Below, piece after piece: positions 16,504-26,007 of a stretch of 64,000 nucleotides of DNA; positions within the stretch are counted from its first letter, which is position 1, and every line of letters begins with the position of its first letter. The stretch is from assembly GCA_018609125.1 (NCBI GenBank), contig JABAYF010000020.1, forward strand, positions 24,563-88,562. The letters are read 5' to 3'. The stretch comes from Candidatus Nanopelagicales bacterium (GTDB lineage Bacteria; Actinomycetota; Actinomycetes; S36-B12). The translations under genes were made by a program, and so were the position numbers. A model generated the notes under the pieces. The model saw only the letters and a list, made by a program, of their open reading frames with translations, ran no database searches and was not told the origin of the DNA.

Positions 16504-17598
16504 GTGGCTCTCACCATTGGCATCGTCGGCCTTCCCAACGTAGGCAAGTCAACCCTGTTCAACGCGCTCACCAAAAATTCGGTACTGGCCGCGAACTACC
16601 CGTTCGCCACCATCGAACCCAATACCGGTGTGGTGGGGGTGCCTGACCCGAGGCTGGCTGAGTTGGCCCGGATCTATGAGTCCGATCGCATCATTCCCGC
16701 ATCGGTCACCTTTGTCGATATTGCGGGCATCGTGCGCGGAGCAAGCGAGGGTGCAGGGCTGGGCAATCAGTTTCTCGCCAACATTCGCGAATCCCACGCG
16801 ATCTGTCAGGTGCTCCGCGCTTTTGATGACCCCGATGTGGTTCATGTGGAAGGCAGGGTTGATCCGGCCGAAGACCTAGAAACCATCAACACCGAACTCA
16901 TCCTCGCCGACCTGCAGACGATTGAGAAGGCGCTGCCGCGGTTGGTGAAGGAAGCCCGCATTAACAAGGATCGCCAGTCGATCGTGACAGCTGTTGAGCA
17001 AGCCCAGGAAGTCTTGGCTGAGGGCACCACGATCTTTGCTGCGAAGTTGGATCCAGAACCGCTACGCGAACTTTTCCTCCTCACCGCAAAACCTTTTCTC
17101 TACGTGGTCAATTCTGATGAAGGACAACTGAGCGACGCACAGTTCAAGGAACGAATCCGCGAGCTAGTGGCACCGGCCGATGTGGTTTTTCTCGACGCGA
17201 AAACAGAGGCGGAACTCATCGAGCTACCCGCGGATGAGGCGCTGGAGCTTCTCGCCTCCATCGGTCAAGATGAGTCCGGTCTTGACGCGTTGGCTCGGGT
17301 GGGCTTTAACACGTTGGGCTTGCAGACGTATCTGACTGCTGGACCCAAAGAGGCACGGGCGTGGACGATTGCTCGAGGCTCTACCGCACCGGTCGCCGCG
17401 GGGGTCATTCACACCGACTTCGAAAAAGGATTCATCAAGGCGGAGGTGGTTTCCTTTGATGACCTCGTCGCCGCTGGCACGCCGGCAGAGGCTAAGGCCC
17501 GAGGCCGGGTGCGCATGGAGGGCAAGGACTATGTCATGGCTGATGGCGACGTCGTTGAGTTCCGCCATGGTGGCGCTGCGAGCACCGGAAAGAAGTAA
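16504..17598 (+). CDS. ychF: Ribosome-binding ATPase YchF
   Basis: Obg-family P-loop protein that prefers ATP, binds ribosomes and takes part in stress responses. The 364-residue protein has G1 GLPNVGKST at 9-17, G3 DIAG near 72, the family-specific NSDE in place of NKxD, and a C-terminal TGS domain (about 275-360, ARAWTIARGSTAPVAAGVIHTDFEKGFIKAEVVSF). The C-terminus DGDVVEFRHG is typical. The GTG start has no Shine-Dalgarno and fits leaderless translation from the TAAGAT box. Length and motifs match the family exactly. Confidence 0.97.
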   Translation: MALTIGIVGLPNVGKSTLFNALTKNSVLAANYPFATIEPNTGVVGVPDPRLAELARIYESDRIIPASVTFVDIAGIVRGASEGAGLGNQFLANIRESHAICQVLRAFDDPDVVHVEGRVDPAEDLETINTELILADLQTIEKALPRLVKEARINKDRQSIVTAVEQAQEVLAEGTTIFAAKLDPEPLRELFLLTAKPFLYVVNSDEGQLSDAQFKERIRELVAPADVVFLDAKTEAELIELPADEALELLASIGQDESGLDALARVGFNTLGLQTYLTAGPKEARAWTIARGSTAPVAAGVIHTDFEKGFIKAEVVSFDDLVAAGTPAEAKARGRVRMEGKDYVMADGDVVEFRHGGAASTGKK

Positions 17599-17616
17599 AA
17601 TTCCCCGCGCTGCGAT

Positions 17617-17937
17617 CTAGCTGATTATTCCCTCGTCGGTCTGACCGTTCAATTCCTCGGCAATGAGGCGGATGCGATGGGCAAGTTCGATATCGAGTTG
17701 GGTAACGCCTCCTGCGTCGTGCGTGGACAGGGTGAAGTTCACCCGGCGCCACCGTATGTCGATGTCTGGGTGGTGATTCATCTCCTCGGCCTCGACTGCC
17801 ACGCGAGGAACCGCGGCGATCCCATCCAGGTATGAACCGAATCGGTAGCTGCACATGAGGTGATCGGTGCTGCCGCGCCAACCGGGCAGGTTGGTGAGTT
17901 GTCGTTGCAATTCGTCATCATCTAGTCGTCTGCTCAT
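17617..17937 (-). CDS. 4a-hydroxytetrahydrobiopterin dehydratase family protein
   Basis: A 106-residue PCD/DCoH-fold protein. The active-site signature is intact: EMNHHPDIDIRWRRVNFTLS, with the histidine pair followed by the downstream aromatic and acidic residues (GGVTQLDIELA). The enzyme dehydrates 4a-hydroxy-tetrahydropterin during pterin recycling; many actinobacteria keep it without an aromatic hydroxylase, so its true substrate may differ. The track ORF begins at 18033, but the conserved sequence starts at the ATG at 17937 (MSRRLDDDELQRQL), preceded at 6 nt by CAGGGT. The gene converges on ychF. Confidence 0.9.
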   Translation of the reverse strand: MSRRLDDDELQRQLTNLPGWRGSTDHLMCSYRFGSYLDGIAAVPRVAVEAEEMNHHPDIDIRWRRVNFTLSTHDAGGVTQLDIELAHRIRLIAEELNGQTDEGIIS

Positions 17938-17943
17938 GTACCT

Positions 17944-17949
17944 ACCCTG
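17944..17949 (-). promoter_or_regulatory. -10 box of the pterin dehydratase gene
   Basis: CAGGGT on the minus strand ends 6 nt before the ATG at 17937. The overlapping GGTAGGT could instead serve as a weak Shine-Dalgarno. Confidence 0.35.
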
Positions 17950-18027
17950 ACAGATATTTGCCCGGTACGTCATGTGCGAGAGTGGGGGAGTGGCAGGTGT
18001 GCGGGGAATCTGGTCGGTGAGGTCGTC

Positions 18028-19122
18028 GTGCAACTAGCGCTCACCGAGATGCGTAGAGCAAAGCTGCGCTTTGGTCTCCTCACCGGCGCTGTCTCGCTGC
18101 TGGTTTTCCTCGTTCTTTTGCTCACGACTCTGTCGGGTGCGTTGGTGGGAGCGCTCACCGGAGCACTCGAGGGCCTGCGCACCGATGGTTTGGCCTATTC
18201 CCAAACTGCCCGAGACAACATCTCGGCAAGTCGACTACCGGCCGATACGGTTGATGCGGTCGCGGCAGTATCGGGAGTGAGTGCGGCGGCGGGGATCGCA
18301 ACCCTGACCACCGGGGCCGCTGTGGCGGGGGAATCCCTGGACGTTCAGGTTTTCGGGGTGGCCCTTGACGGTCCTGGTGCGCCCTCTGGATTACAGAATG
18401 GGCGTTTGCCCACCACCGATGGAGAGGCCGCTGTAGATGGCAGCGTGTCACTCGGTGACGTCATCACGCTGGACCCTTCCGGCGTTCAACTCACCGTTGT
18501 CGGACTGCTTCGCGGGGCGCAGTTCAATGCGATCCCCACGGCTTACACAACCCTGGGCACCTACGACGCGATAGTTCGAGCGAGTTTTGACAACCTTCCC
18601 TTCGTTCCCATCAATGCGGTGGCTTTCACCGTGGCCGATGATGCGTCGATCTCCGACGTGGTTGCAGCTATTGAACGCGCGGTGCCCGGTGTGTCGGCCT
18701 ACTCGCTAGCAGATGCGGTGGCGCTGATCCCGGGTATTGAATCCATCTCCCAAAGTTTTGGCATCCTGGTGGGTTTGACCTTCATTATCGGCATTGTTGT
18801 GATCGGGTTCTTCTTCCTTATTTTGACGGTCCAAAAACTCAAAGCCTTTACGCTTCTGCGTGCCATTGGTACCAGCTCTGGCCGGCTTGCGCTGAGCGTG
18901 TCCCTGCAGATTGCGATCGTGGTACTTCTTGCTTCTGTCATCGCGGTAGCGCTGACGTTCCTGGCGGTGCAGAGCCTCAATACGGGCCTGCCGGTGAATC
19001 TCAACGTAGCCACGATCATTACCACCGTCCTCGCGGTGTTGGTGTTCTCCCTTCTCTCCGGACTGCTGAGTGTCCGTAGAATTGTGCGGCTGGACCCGGC
19101 TACAGCGGTGGGAGCGCGCTGA
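18028..19122 (+). CDS. ABC exporter permease, FtsX/MacB-like (first subunit)
   Basis: A 364-residue permease of the FtsX family: one N-terminal transmembrane helix (about 17-40), a large extracytoplasmic domain (about 50-240), then three helices in the C-terminal 130 residues (FGILVGLTFIIGIVVIGFFFLI onward) and the ending RRIVRLDPATAVGAR. Such permeases act with a LolD/MacB-type ATPase to export peptides or lipophilic compounds, or to drive extracellular mechanotransmission. I start at GTG 18028, which follows GGTGAGG, instead of the track start at 17974. Its stop overlaps the next start (TGATG). Substrate unknown. Confidence 0.88.
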   Translation: MQLALTEMRRAKLRFGLLTGAVSLLVFLVLLLTTLSGALVGALTGALEGLRTDGLAYSQTARDNISASRLPADTVDAVAAVSGVSAAAGIATLTTGAAVAGESLDVQVFGVALDGPGAPSGLQNGRLPTTDGEAAVDGSVSLGDVITLDPSGVQLTVVGLLRGAQFNAIPTAYTTLGTYDAIVRASFDNLPFVPINAVAFTVADDASISDVVAAIERAVPGVSAYSLADAVALIPGIESISQSFGILVGLTFIIGIVVIGFFFLILTVQKLKAFTLLRAIGTSSGRLALSVSLQIAIVVLLASVIAVALTFLAVQSLNTGLPVNLNVATIITTVLAVLVFSLLSGLLSVRRIVRLDPATAVGAR

Positions 19123-20234
19123 TGAATACATCAATGATGCTGGCAAGCGCCGAAATTCGACGCGGCCGCGGGCGCTTCGCATCCGTTGTTTCCGCACTGG
19201 CACTCATTGTCTTCCTTGTCTTAGTGCTGGGCGCTCTGGCTGATGGCTTGTTTTTCGGTGCCACGGGAGCCGTGCGGTCAACAACGGCGAACGCCTACGC
19301 GTTTAGCTCTGATGCGGAAGGTTCACTCGTTCGATCGCGATTAGATATCAGCGACGTAGCGAAGTTTGCGCAGGTACCCGGGGTTGCTTCAGCCGGCCCG
19401 GTCGGTGTTTTGCTGACCGGTGGCGAAGGCCCCGAGGGTGAATTGGATCTGGCTGTCTTCGGAATATCCATGGGTGCGGCAGGCACCCCTAACACGTTGG
19501 TATCAGGACGAATACCTGAACCGGGCGAGGTTGGCGTTGCCCTTGCCGATCAACAACTTGATCAGTTCGGCGTACGCATCGGCACGACCGTTTCCGTGGG
19601 GGGTAACTCTGCAGAAATTGTCGGCATCGTCTCTGATACGTCCTATCAATTGCAGCCGACCATCTGGACATCAATTGATACGTGGCGGGCCATGCGAGAC
19701 GCGGTTCGACCTGAATTGAGCGGTGAGGCAACGCAAATCAACGCTGTGGCGCTGACGACGAGTGCTGATCTCGGTGACATCGCGGCGGCTGTGGACGGCA
19801 CGAATGTGCTGACCGCCGAGGCTACGGGCCTAGCCATTCCAGGTGTCGAGCAGCAAAACGCCACTCTCAACTCCATCATCTACACCACCCTGGCGGTTTC
19901 GGCGCTGGTAGTTGCGCTCTTCTTCGCATTGCTTGTTTTAGAAAAGCGTGAACTGTTCGCTTCCTTGAAAGCCCTGGGCACACCTACATCGCGGTTGGGC
20001 TGGGCGGTCATCATCCAGGCAGTGGTTTCCTCCGTGCTCGGGGTGGTCATTGGCTCCATTGTGGCTCAACTGTTCGGACTGGTAATTCCGGCGAGTGTGC
20101 CCACGCTCTTTCGACCCGAAACCTTGATCACGATCGGGGTATTCACGGTGATCGCCGGGTTTGCGGGTGCTTTATTTTCGCTGCGCCGTATTGCCAGGAT
20201 TGACCCCGCAACCGCCATTGGAGGTGTTCTGTAA
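19122..20234 (+). CDS. ABC exporter permease, FtsX/MacB-like (second subunit)
   Basis: A 370-residue homolog of the preceding permease with the same topology: helix at about 18-42, an extracytoplasmic region to about 250, and three C-terminal helices, ending RRIARIDPATAIGGVL. The paired subunits likely form a heterodimeric transmembrane channel. Start and stop overlap both neighbours (TGATG before, TAATG after), so the three genes form one translation-coupled unit with the ATPase. The ATP-binding gene is last, an order seen in many actinobacterial exporters. No regulator gene adjoins the operon. Confidence 0.88.
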   Translation: MNTSMMLASAEIRRGRGRFASVVSALALIVFLVLVLGALADGLFFGATGAVRSTTANAYAFSSDAEGSLVRSRLDISDVAKFAQVPGVASAGPVGVLLTGGEGPEGELDLAVFGISMGAAGTPNTLVSGRIPEPGEVGVALADQQLDQFGVRIGTTVSVGGNSAEIVGIVSDTSYQLQPTIWTSIDTWRAMRDAVRPELSGEATQINAVALTTSADLGDIAAAVDGTNVLTAEATGLAIPGVEQQNATLNSIIYTTLAVSALVVALFFALLVLEKRELFASLKALGTPTSRLGWAVIIQAVVSSVLGVVIGSIVAQLFGLVIPASVPTLFRPETLITIGVFTVIAGFAGALFSLRRIARIDPATAIGGVL

Positions 20235-21001
20235 TGTCAGAGCAAGACGCCACGACCGCCGACATGGGGCCGGACCCGTTGATTGATGCTGATCAGCGCC
20301 CCACCGCACTTCTCCAGGTGCGTGACGTCACCAAGGTCTACGGCACCGGACACACCGCCGTCACCGCGCTACAGACGGCCACCATGTCGGTGGAGCAAGG
20401 TGAGTTCGTGGCGCTGGTCGGCCCGTCTGGTTCGGGCAAGACGACGCTCATTTCTATTATCGGTGGCCTACTTGCGCCCACGACTGGTTCGGTTCACATC
20501 GGAGATATCGATGTGACCGCGCTGAGTCGTAAAGAGCTCACGCGCTTTCGAGCCGAACGCGTGGGTTTCGTTTTTCAATCCGCCAACCTCGTGCCTTTTC
20601 TCACCGCTAGAGAAAATCTGCTCTACGTTGCCGGACTGATCGGGTCGTCAAAATCTGGCGCACGTGCACGGGCCGACCAGCTGCTTGAGGAACTTGGCCT
20701 GGCTGACCGCGCCAAGAATCTGCCAGAGCAGCTCTCCGGCGGTGAACGTCAGCGGGTAGCGATCGGTCGGGCACTCATGAATGATCCAGACTTGGTCCTC
20801 GTCGACGAACCCACGGCAGCACTCGATACGGCGCTGGGTAGGCAGGTTGTGCAACTGCTTGGCCGTGAGGTGAAAGATCGCGGCAAGACCGGAATCATGG
20901 TGACCCACGATCTGCGCATGGTGGAATACACCGATCGGGTTTTCCAGATTCTGGATGGTCACCTCACCCACGTGGAATCTTCCACCGGTGCGGGGCACTA
21001 G
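20234..21001 (+). CDS. ABC exporter ATP-binding protein, LolD/MacB-like
   Basis: A 255-residue ATPase powering the two FtsX-like permeases. Walker A is GPSGSGKTT at 63-71, the Q loop is VFQSANLVPFLTARENL, the signature is LSGGERQRVAIGRALM, Walker B is LVLVDEPTAAL, and the switch histidine is in VTHD. The 25 N-terminal residues are unusually acidic for the family. The start is ATG in TAATG. Transport of lipid, peptide or drug is possible; the sequence does not specify the cargo. The TAG stop is part of the probable -10 box of typA. Confidence 0.93.
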   Translation: MSEQDATTADMGPDPLIDADQRPTALLQVRDVTKVYGTGHTAVTALQTATMSVEQGEFVALVGPSGSGKTTLISIIGGLLAPTTGSVHIGDIDVTALSRKELTRFRAERVGFVFQSANLVPFLTARENLLYVAGLIGSSKSGARARADQLLEELGLADRAKNLPEQLSGGERQRVAIGRALMNDPDLVLVDEPTAALDTALGRQVVQLLGREVKDRGKTGIMVTHDLRMVEYTDRVFQILDGHLTHVESSTGAGH

Positions 21002-21004
21002 TCT
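20999..21004 (+). promoter_or_regulatory. -10 box of typA overlapping the upstream stop codon
   Basis: TAGTCT includes the TAG stop of the ABC ATPase gene and ends 6 nt before the GTG start of typA. Confidence 0.45.
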
Positions 21005-21010
21005 TACGCG

Positions 21011-22861
21011 GTGACTCAAGCCCCCGTTACCCGCCGAGAAGATCTTCGCAATGTGGCCATCGTCGCCCACGTGGACCATGGCAAGACCACCCTCGTGGAT
21101 GCGCTGCTGTGGCAGTCGGGGGCATTCCGGGAAAACGCCGACGTGGCCGACCGCGTGATGGATTCAATGGACCTTGAACGCGAAAAGGGCATCACGATCC
21201 TGGCGAAGAACACGGCCATTCGCATGGATGGCACCACGATTAACATCATCGACACCCCCGGTCACGCTGACTTTGGTGGAGAGGTGGAGCGCGGGCTAGA
21301 GATGGTCGACGGGGTTCTGCTCCTCGTAGATGCTTCGGAGGGTCCGCTACCGCAGACTAGGTTCGTGCTGCGCAAGGCACTGGCCAAAGGCCTGCCGGTG
21401 GTGCTGGTCATTAACAAGGTTGATCGCCCCGATGCTCGAATCGCCGCCGTCGTCGACGAGACCTATGAGTTGTTCTTAGATCTTGATGCCACCGAGCAGC
21501 AGATCGATTTTCCCATCGTCTACGCCTCGGCCAAGAACGGACGAGCAAGTCTGACGCGCCCGGCCGACGGTGGGCTACCCGACTGTGAAGACTTGGCACC
21601 ACTCGTCCAGACACTGCTCACCACCGTCCCGGCTCCGGTGTACACCGAGGGCGCACCCCTGCAGGCGCATGTCACGAACCTGGACGCATCGCCGTATTTG
21701 GGCCGCCTCGCGCTATGCCGAGTACGCGAAGGAACCATCCGCAAAGGGCAGTCGGTGGCGTGGTGTCGCGCGGATGGAACCATCCAGCGAGCCAAGATCG
21801 CAGAACTACTCATCACCGTGGCACTGGATCGAGTGCCCACCGACGAGGCCGGCCCTGGCGACATTATTGCGGTGGCCGGACTACCCGACATTACGATCGG
21901 GGAGACTCTCGCGGATCCGGACAACCCCATTCCACTGCCGGTGATCACCGTTGATGAGCCCAGTATTTCGATGACACTGGGTATCAATACGTCGCCGCTG
22001 GCCGGAAAGAGCGGTACTAAACTCACTGCGCGACAGGTGAAGGCCCGACTTGAGGCTGAACTCATTGGCAACGTCAGCATTCGCATGTTGCCGACCGAAC
22101 GACCCGACACCTGGGAGGTGCAGGGTCGCGGTGAGTTGCAACTGGCGATCCTGGTGGAGATCATGCGCCGCGAAGGTTTCGAACTCACCGTAGGTAAGCC
22201 CCAGGTGGTCACCCGCATCGTGGACGGATCGATTCATGAACCCATCGAGCGCCTCAGCATTGATGTGCCCGAGGACTATCTGGGCGTGATTACCCAACTC
22301 ATGGCTCTGCGCAAGGGCCGATTGGAACAGATGGTCAATCATGGAACCGGTTGGGTGCGAATGGAATACCTTGTGCCAGCTCGGGGTCTTATCGGATTTC
22401 GTACAGAGTTCCTCACCGAAACTCGCGGCACCGGTCTGCTACACCATGTATTCGACCGCTATGAGCCCTGGTACGGCGAGCTTCGTACCCGTCCGACCGG
22501 TTCTTTGGTGGCGGATCGTCGGGGCATGACAACGGGTTTCGCCCTGTCCAATCTGCAGGAACGCGGCACGATGTTCGTTGGGCCTGGTACCGAAGTTTAT
22601 GAAGGCATGATCGTCGGCGAAAACTCTCGCTCAGACGATCTTGACGTCAACCCCACCAAGGAAAAGAAACTGACCAATATGCGCTCGGCGACCGGCGACG
22701 TATTGATCCCGCTCATTCCCCACCGTCAGGTATCGCTGGAGCAGGCGCTGGAGTTCTGCCGCGAGGAAGAGTGTGTTGAGGTGACACCAGCAGTGGTGCG
22801 TATCCGCACCACGGTTCTACCGGCAACAGATCGGGCTAAGGTGCGATCGCGCCGAAAGTAG
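21011..22861 (+). CDS. typA: Ribosome-associated GTPase TypA/BipA
   Basis: Translational GTPase related to EF-G and LepA that binds 70S ribosomes and helps late 50S assembly and growth under stress or cold. The 616-residue protein has G1 AHVDHGKTT at 19-27, the effector region [14 protein letters not shown]3 [15 protein letters not shown]4 NKVD and a complete C-terminal half with [21 protein letters not shown], followed by the BipA-specific domain. GTG start, leaderless layout. Mycobacterial typA also lies close to mshB and fdxC, as here. Confidence 0.97.
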   Translation: MTQAPVTRREDLRNVAIVAHVDHGKTTLVDALLWQSGAFRENADVADRVMDSMDLEREKGITILAKNTAIRMDGTTINIIDTPGHADFGGEVERGLEMVDGVLLLVDASEGPLPQTRFVLRKALAKGLPVVLVINKVDRPDARIAAVVDETYELFLDLDATEQQIDFPIVYASAKNGRASLTRPADGGLPDCEDLAPLVQTLLTTVPAPVYTEGAPLQAHVTNLDASPYLGRLALCRVREGTIRKGQSVAWCRADGTIQRAKIAELLITVALDRVPTDEAGPGDIIAVAGLPDITIGETLADPDNPIPLPVITVDEPSISMTLGINTSPLAGKSGTKLTARQVKARLEAELIGNVSIRMLPTERPDTWEVQGRGELQLAILVEIMRREGFELTVGKPQVVTRIVDGSIHEPIERLSIDVPEDYLGVITQLMALRKGRLEQMVNHGTGWVRMEYLVPARGLIGFRTEFLTETRGTGLLHHVFDRYEPWYGELRTRPTGSLVADRRGMTTGFALSNLQERGTMFVGPGTEVYEGMIVGENSRSDDLDVNPTKEKKLTNMRSATGDVLIPLIPHRQVSLEQALEFCREEECVEVTPAVVRIRTTVLPATDRAKVRSRRK

Positions 22862-22879
22862 TTCCGCTGGGTTGTGAAA

Positions 22880-25033
22880 TCAGCCTTGCAGGTGGGTGGC
22901 GAAGAAGTCGCGCTGTGCCAGCAGCAGGTTTTCTGCAACGATTTCCTGCGGGGTCATATGGCTTACGCCGGTGAGTGGCAGCACGCTGTGTGGTTTTCCC
23001 GCAGCCAGAAGAGCTGAGGAAAGTTGCAGGGTGTGGGCGACGGCCACATTGTCATCGGCGAGCCCGTGGATGAGAAGTAGTGGGCATTGCAGTTGCGGCG
23101 CAAGGGAGAGTAGCGAACTGCCTTCGTAGGCATCAGGGTTTTGGTGCGGGTCGCCGAGATACCGCTCGGTGTAAGCGGTGTCGTAGAGTCGCCATTCGGT
23201 GACAGGAGCGCCTGCTACGGCTGCATGAATACGGCCAGACGCACGCATGGCGGAGAGGGCGGCAAGGTAACCACCGAAAGACCAGCCGTGGATGCCTACT
23301 CGCTGGGGATCCACGTCGTGCGGGTGGGCTGCAATGACGGCTGCAAGTCCGCGCATTTGATCGGTGAGAACGGGCGTAGCGAGATCGCCAGAGACCATGC
23401 GTTCCCAGGCTGGGCCGCGTCCTGGCGTACCGCGACCATCAATCACCACAACGCAGTAGCCCTGGTCTGCCCACCACTGATCACTGGCATAGGCCAGGCC
23501 AGCCGCAATAACCCGCCGCGCATGCGGACCGCCATAGGGCGCGAGCAAGATCGGGAGCCGAGTGGATCCGGGAACGTGTCCGCGTGGCCACACGATCGCT
23601 ACAGGCAATGCGTCTTCATCGAGTCGCTGGATGGATACGTTCAGCTCAAGTTCGGGGCTGTGCGCGAATGAGGTGATTTCGGCGATGGGAACGAGATCAG
23701 ATGCACTGCTCAGTTCTGCACCGAGCCGATACACCGTCATCCGGGTCCGGAAAGTGTCAGCGTTGGTCGCACTGACCACGGCGATGCTGCCTCGCACCGT
23801 TGCCGTAGCGACGCCGTGTGTGGCGAGTGCGACAACGCGGTCACCAGAAACGAGATAGGGCAGTTCTTCGGTGGGATCGAGTGATCCAGTTACCAGGCAA
23901 CGGTCGCCGTCCATCGCTGAGATCGCCCGCACCTGAAGACCGGGAGGTGTGAGATAGCGGTCTTTGCAGATCAGTCGATTCGTGTCGGTTTCGAGGTCTG
24001 CGGTGATCTGCAGGAGTTCGCCACTCGCGTCAATCCTCGGCGCGCCGGGAAAGACATCAATCCAATGCCGGTCCTGGCGTTGCGCCATGAGGATAGGGAT
24101 CGCAGCCGTATCGTCCCAGCACAGAACTTGTGAGCTGCGTTGATCACGGGATAGCACCTCGATGATGATCGGCCCACTTCGCGCTACCTGAACCGAAACA
24201 AGGTACTCGTACTCTTCGTGATTCCACGACAGTTCTTGTCGCTGCCCATCCAGGGAGAAGTACCAAAGGCGTGCCTGCGGATTGGGTGTGCCAGCTGATG
24301 GGTATCTGTGCGGTCGGGCAGGTTGTTCGGGCTGAGCAGGGTTGGCTATCCACCAGGTGTGTACGTCACTTTCGTCAACGTGTTGGGCAAAGATGCCATG
24401 ACTGTCTGCAGACCACCACCATCCGCGGACTCGCGAAAATTCTTCTGCAGCGATGAAATCCGCGAGACCCCAGGAGTCAAATTCGTGAGCAGCGACCGCG
24501 AGTGTTTCGTGTGAATCATCGGCGAGCGTGATGACATGCAGGGCACGGTCGGCGACATATCCCACCCGGGCGCCATCTGGGCTAATCCGCGCGTCAACAG
24601 CACCTGAGCGGGCGTTGAGTTTCCTGACGTTGCCATTGAGGTCGGTGAGCGAAGCGAAAAAGATACTGCCGTGCAGCGTAAATACCGCAAATGTTACGTC
24701 TGAGTTCACCGTGTATGACGTTATGCCTTCGCTTGATTCACGCATGCGCTCACGTCGTGCTGCTTCGGCGGCAGGGATGGCGTCCCCGTCTGCGTCCATC
24801 AGGTCTGCGGTCCGCACCACGCACCGTTCTGTGGGGCTTTCCGGAATCGAAAGATCGAGCACCCAGAGGTCTTCAGATGCGTTGTCACCAGCCTCACTGC
24901 GGCAAAAAACGACACGGGTGCCCTCTGGTGAAATGCTTGGCTGACGGGGAGCACCGGATCGAAATCCACGTGTGCGGGCCCGGTGGCGCGGGTAAGTCAT
25001 ACCGTGATGCACGGACGCTTCGAGTTCGGTCAC
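22880..25033 (-). CDS. S9 family peptidase (DPP IV/acylaminoacyl-peptidase type)
   Basis: A 717-residue serine peptidase with an N-terminal beta-propeller (roughly 30-460) and a C-terminal alpha/beta-hydrolase domain. The catalytic serine is in HGWSFGGYLAALSA, the aspartate in HGLADDNV near 660 and the histidine in GVSHMTP near 692. The oxyanion-hole region APYGGPHARRV and the Asp-Gly-Arg-Gly-Thr stretch (VIDGRGTPGRGPAWER) match DPP IV relatives. There is no signal peptide, so it is probably cytosolic and trims proline-containing or blocked peptides. The start is GTG 25033. It is divergent from mshB. Exact specificity is open. Confidence 0.92.
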   Translation of the reverse strand: MTELEASVHHGMTYPRHRARTRGFRSGAPRQPSISPEGTRVVFCRSEAGDNASEDLWVLDLSIPESPTERCVVRTADLMDADGDAIPAAEAARRERMRESSEGITSYTVNSDVTFAVFTLHGSIFFASLTDLNGNVRKLNARSGAVDARISPDGARVGYVADRALHVITLADDSHETLAVAAHEFDSWGLADFIAAEEFSRVRGWWWSADSHGIFAQHVDESDVHTWWIANPAQPEQPARPHRYPSAGTPNPQARLWYFSLDGQRQELSWNHEEYEYLVSVQVARSGPIIIEVLSRDQRSSQVLCWDDTAAIPILMAQRQDRHWIDVFPGAPRIDASGELLQITADLETDTNRLICKDRYLTPPGLQVRAISAMDGDRCLVTGSLDPTEELPYLVSGDRVVALATHGVATATVRGSIAVVSATNADTFRTRMTVYRLGAELSSASDLVPIAEITSFAHSPELELNVSIQRLDEDALPVAIVWPRGHVPGSTRLPILLAPYGGPHARRVIAAGLAYASDQWWADQGYCVVVIDGRGTPGRGPAWERMVSGDLATPVLTDQMRGLAAVIAAHPHDVDPQRVGIHGWSFGGYLAALSAMRASGRIHAAVAGAPVTEWRLYDTAYTERYLGDPHQNPDAYEGSSLLSLAPQLQCPLLLIHGLADDNVAVAHTLQLSSALLAAGKPHSVLPLTGVSHMTPQEIVAENLLLAQRDFFATHLQG

Positions 25034-25117
25034 CAGAGCACCCTTTCATTGAGGTCAATCGGGCGGGGGTCAGCGTCACTGGGTAGCCGCTCAGCGCTCA
25101 TGGTGCACCAGAGCCGG

Positions 25118-25123
25118 TAGTCT
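25118..25123 (+). promoter_or_regulatory. -10 box of mshB, leaderless type
   Basis: TAGTCT ends 8 nt before the ATG of mshB, with no Shine-Dalgarno between. Confidence 0.45.
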
Positions 25124-25131
25124 GGCGCACC

Positions 25132-26007
25132 ATGAGCAGTCGCCGACTTTTGATCGTCCACGCCCATCCGGACGACGAAACCATCGGAACCGGGATCACG
25201 ATGGCAAAATACGTCGCCGAAGGCGCCTCGGTCACCCTGGTGACATGCACCCTGGGTGAAGAGGGCGAAGTGCTGGTTCCTGACCTGACCCACCTGGCCG
25301 CCGAGCACACCGACAGCCTCGGCCCACACCGCCAGGGCGAACTCCGCTCGGCCATGTCTGAACTCGGAGTCACCGATTGGCAGCTGCTCGGTGAACCGGG
25401 TAAGTACCGGGATTCGGGCATGGTGGACACCCCAAGCAATAACCATGAGCGTGCCTTCATGAATGCAGATCTGCTCACGGCAGCCGCCGACCTGGTGGGC
25501 ATCATCCGAGATCGCCGACCCCAGGTGGTGGTGACCTACGATGAGTTTGGTGGCTACGGGCATCCAGACCATATTCAGGCTCATCGGGTGACGACATATG
25601 CCGCGTCCCTCGCGGGAGCACCAGGTTTTCGGCCAGATCTGGGGACTCCATGGCAGATCAGCAAGTTTTACTGGACGGCGTTTCCTCGCTCGGTCATTGT
25701 TGCCGGCATTGAGGCGATGCGTGCCGCCGGCGACACCTCAGAGTTCGCCGAGATGGATCCCGACGATTTGCCCTTCGTTGTTGATGACGACGTGGTGTCC
25801 ACCAGCATCGAGGGTGGAGCGTTTCTCGACGCGAAGATGGCTGCCTTACGCGAACATGCAACGCAGGTCACCACCGATGGTGGCTTCTTCGCGCTTGCCG
25901 ATGCCGTGGGGATGCAGGCATTCGGCACGGAGTATTTCCGGCTAGTGCAGGGTCCGACCCCGGCGTCTGAGGAGATGGAAACCGATTTTTTCACCGGCGT
26001 GGCATGA
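25132..26007 (+). CDS. mshB: Mycothiol biosynthesis deacetylase MshB
   Basis: Removes the acetyl group from GlcNAc-inositol, the second step of mycothiol synthesis. The 291-residue LmbE-type metalloenzyme has the zinc motif AHPDDE at 11-16 and the second histidine motif GHPDH near 145, with VTYDEFGGYGHPDHIQAHR in good agreement with MshB. The related mycothiol-conjugate amidase Mca is the main alternative; length, the N-terminus and the adjoining DUF6113 gene favour MshB. It overlaps the next gene by ATGA. The mycoredoxin at 62.2 kb supports a mycothiol-using cell. Confidence 0.9.
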   Translation: MSSRRLLIVHAHPDDETIGTGITMAKYVAEGASVTLVTCTLGEEGEVLVPDLTHLAAEHTDSLGPHRQGELRSAMSELGVTDWQLLGEPGKYRDSGMVDTPSNNHERAFMNADLLTAAADLVGIIRDRRPQVVVTYDEFGGYGHPDHIQAHRVTTYAASLAGAPGFRPDLGTPWQISKFYWTAFPRSVIVAGIEAMRAAGDTSEFAEMDPDDLPFVVDDDVVSTSIEGGAFLDAKMAALREHATQVTTDGGFFALADAVGMQAFGTEYFRLVQGPTPASEEMETDFFTGVA

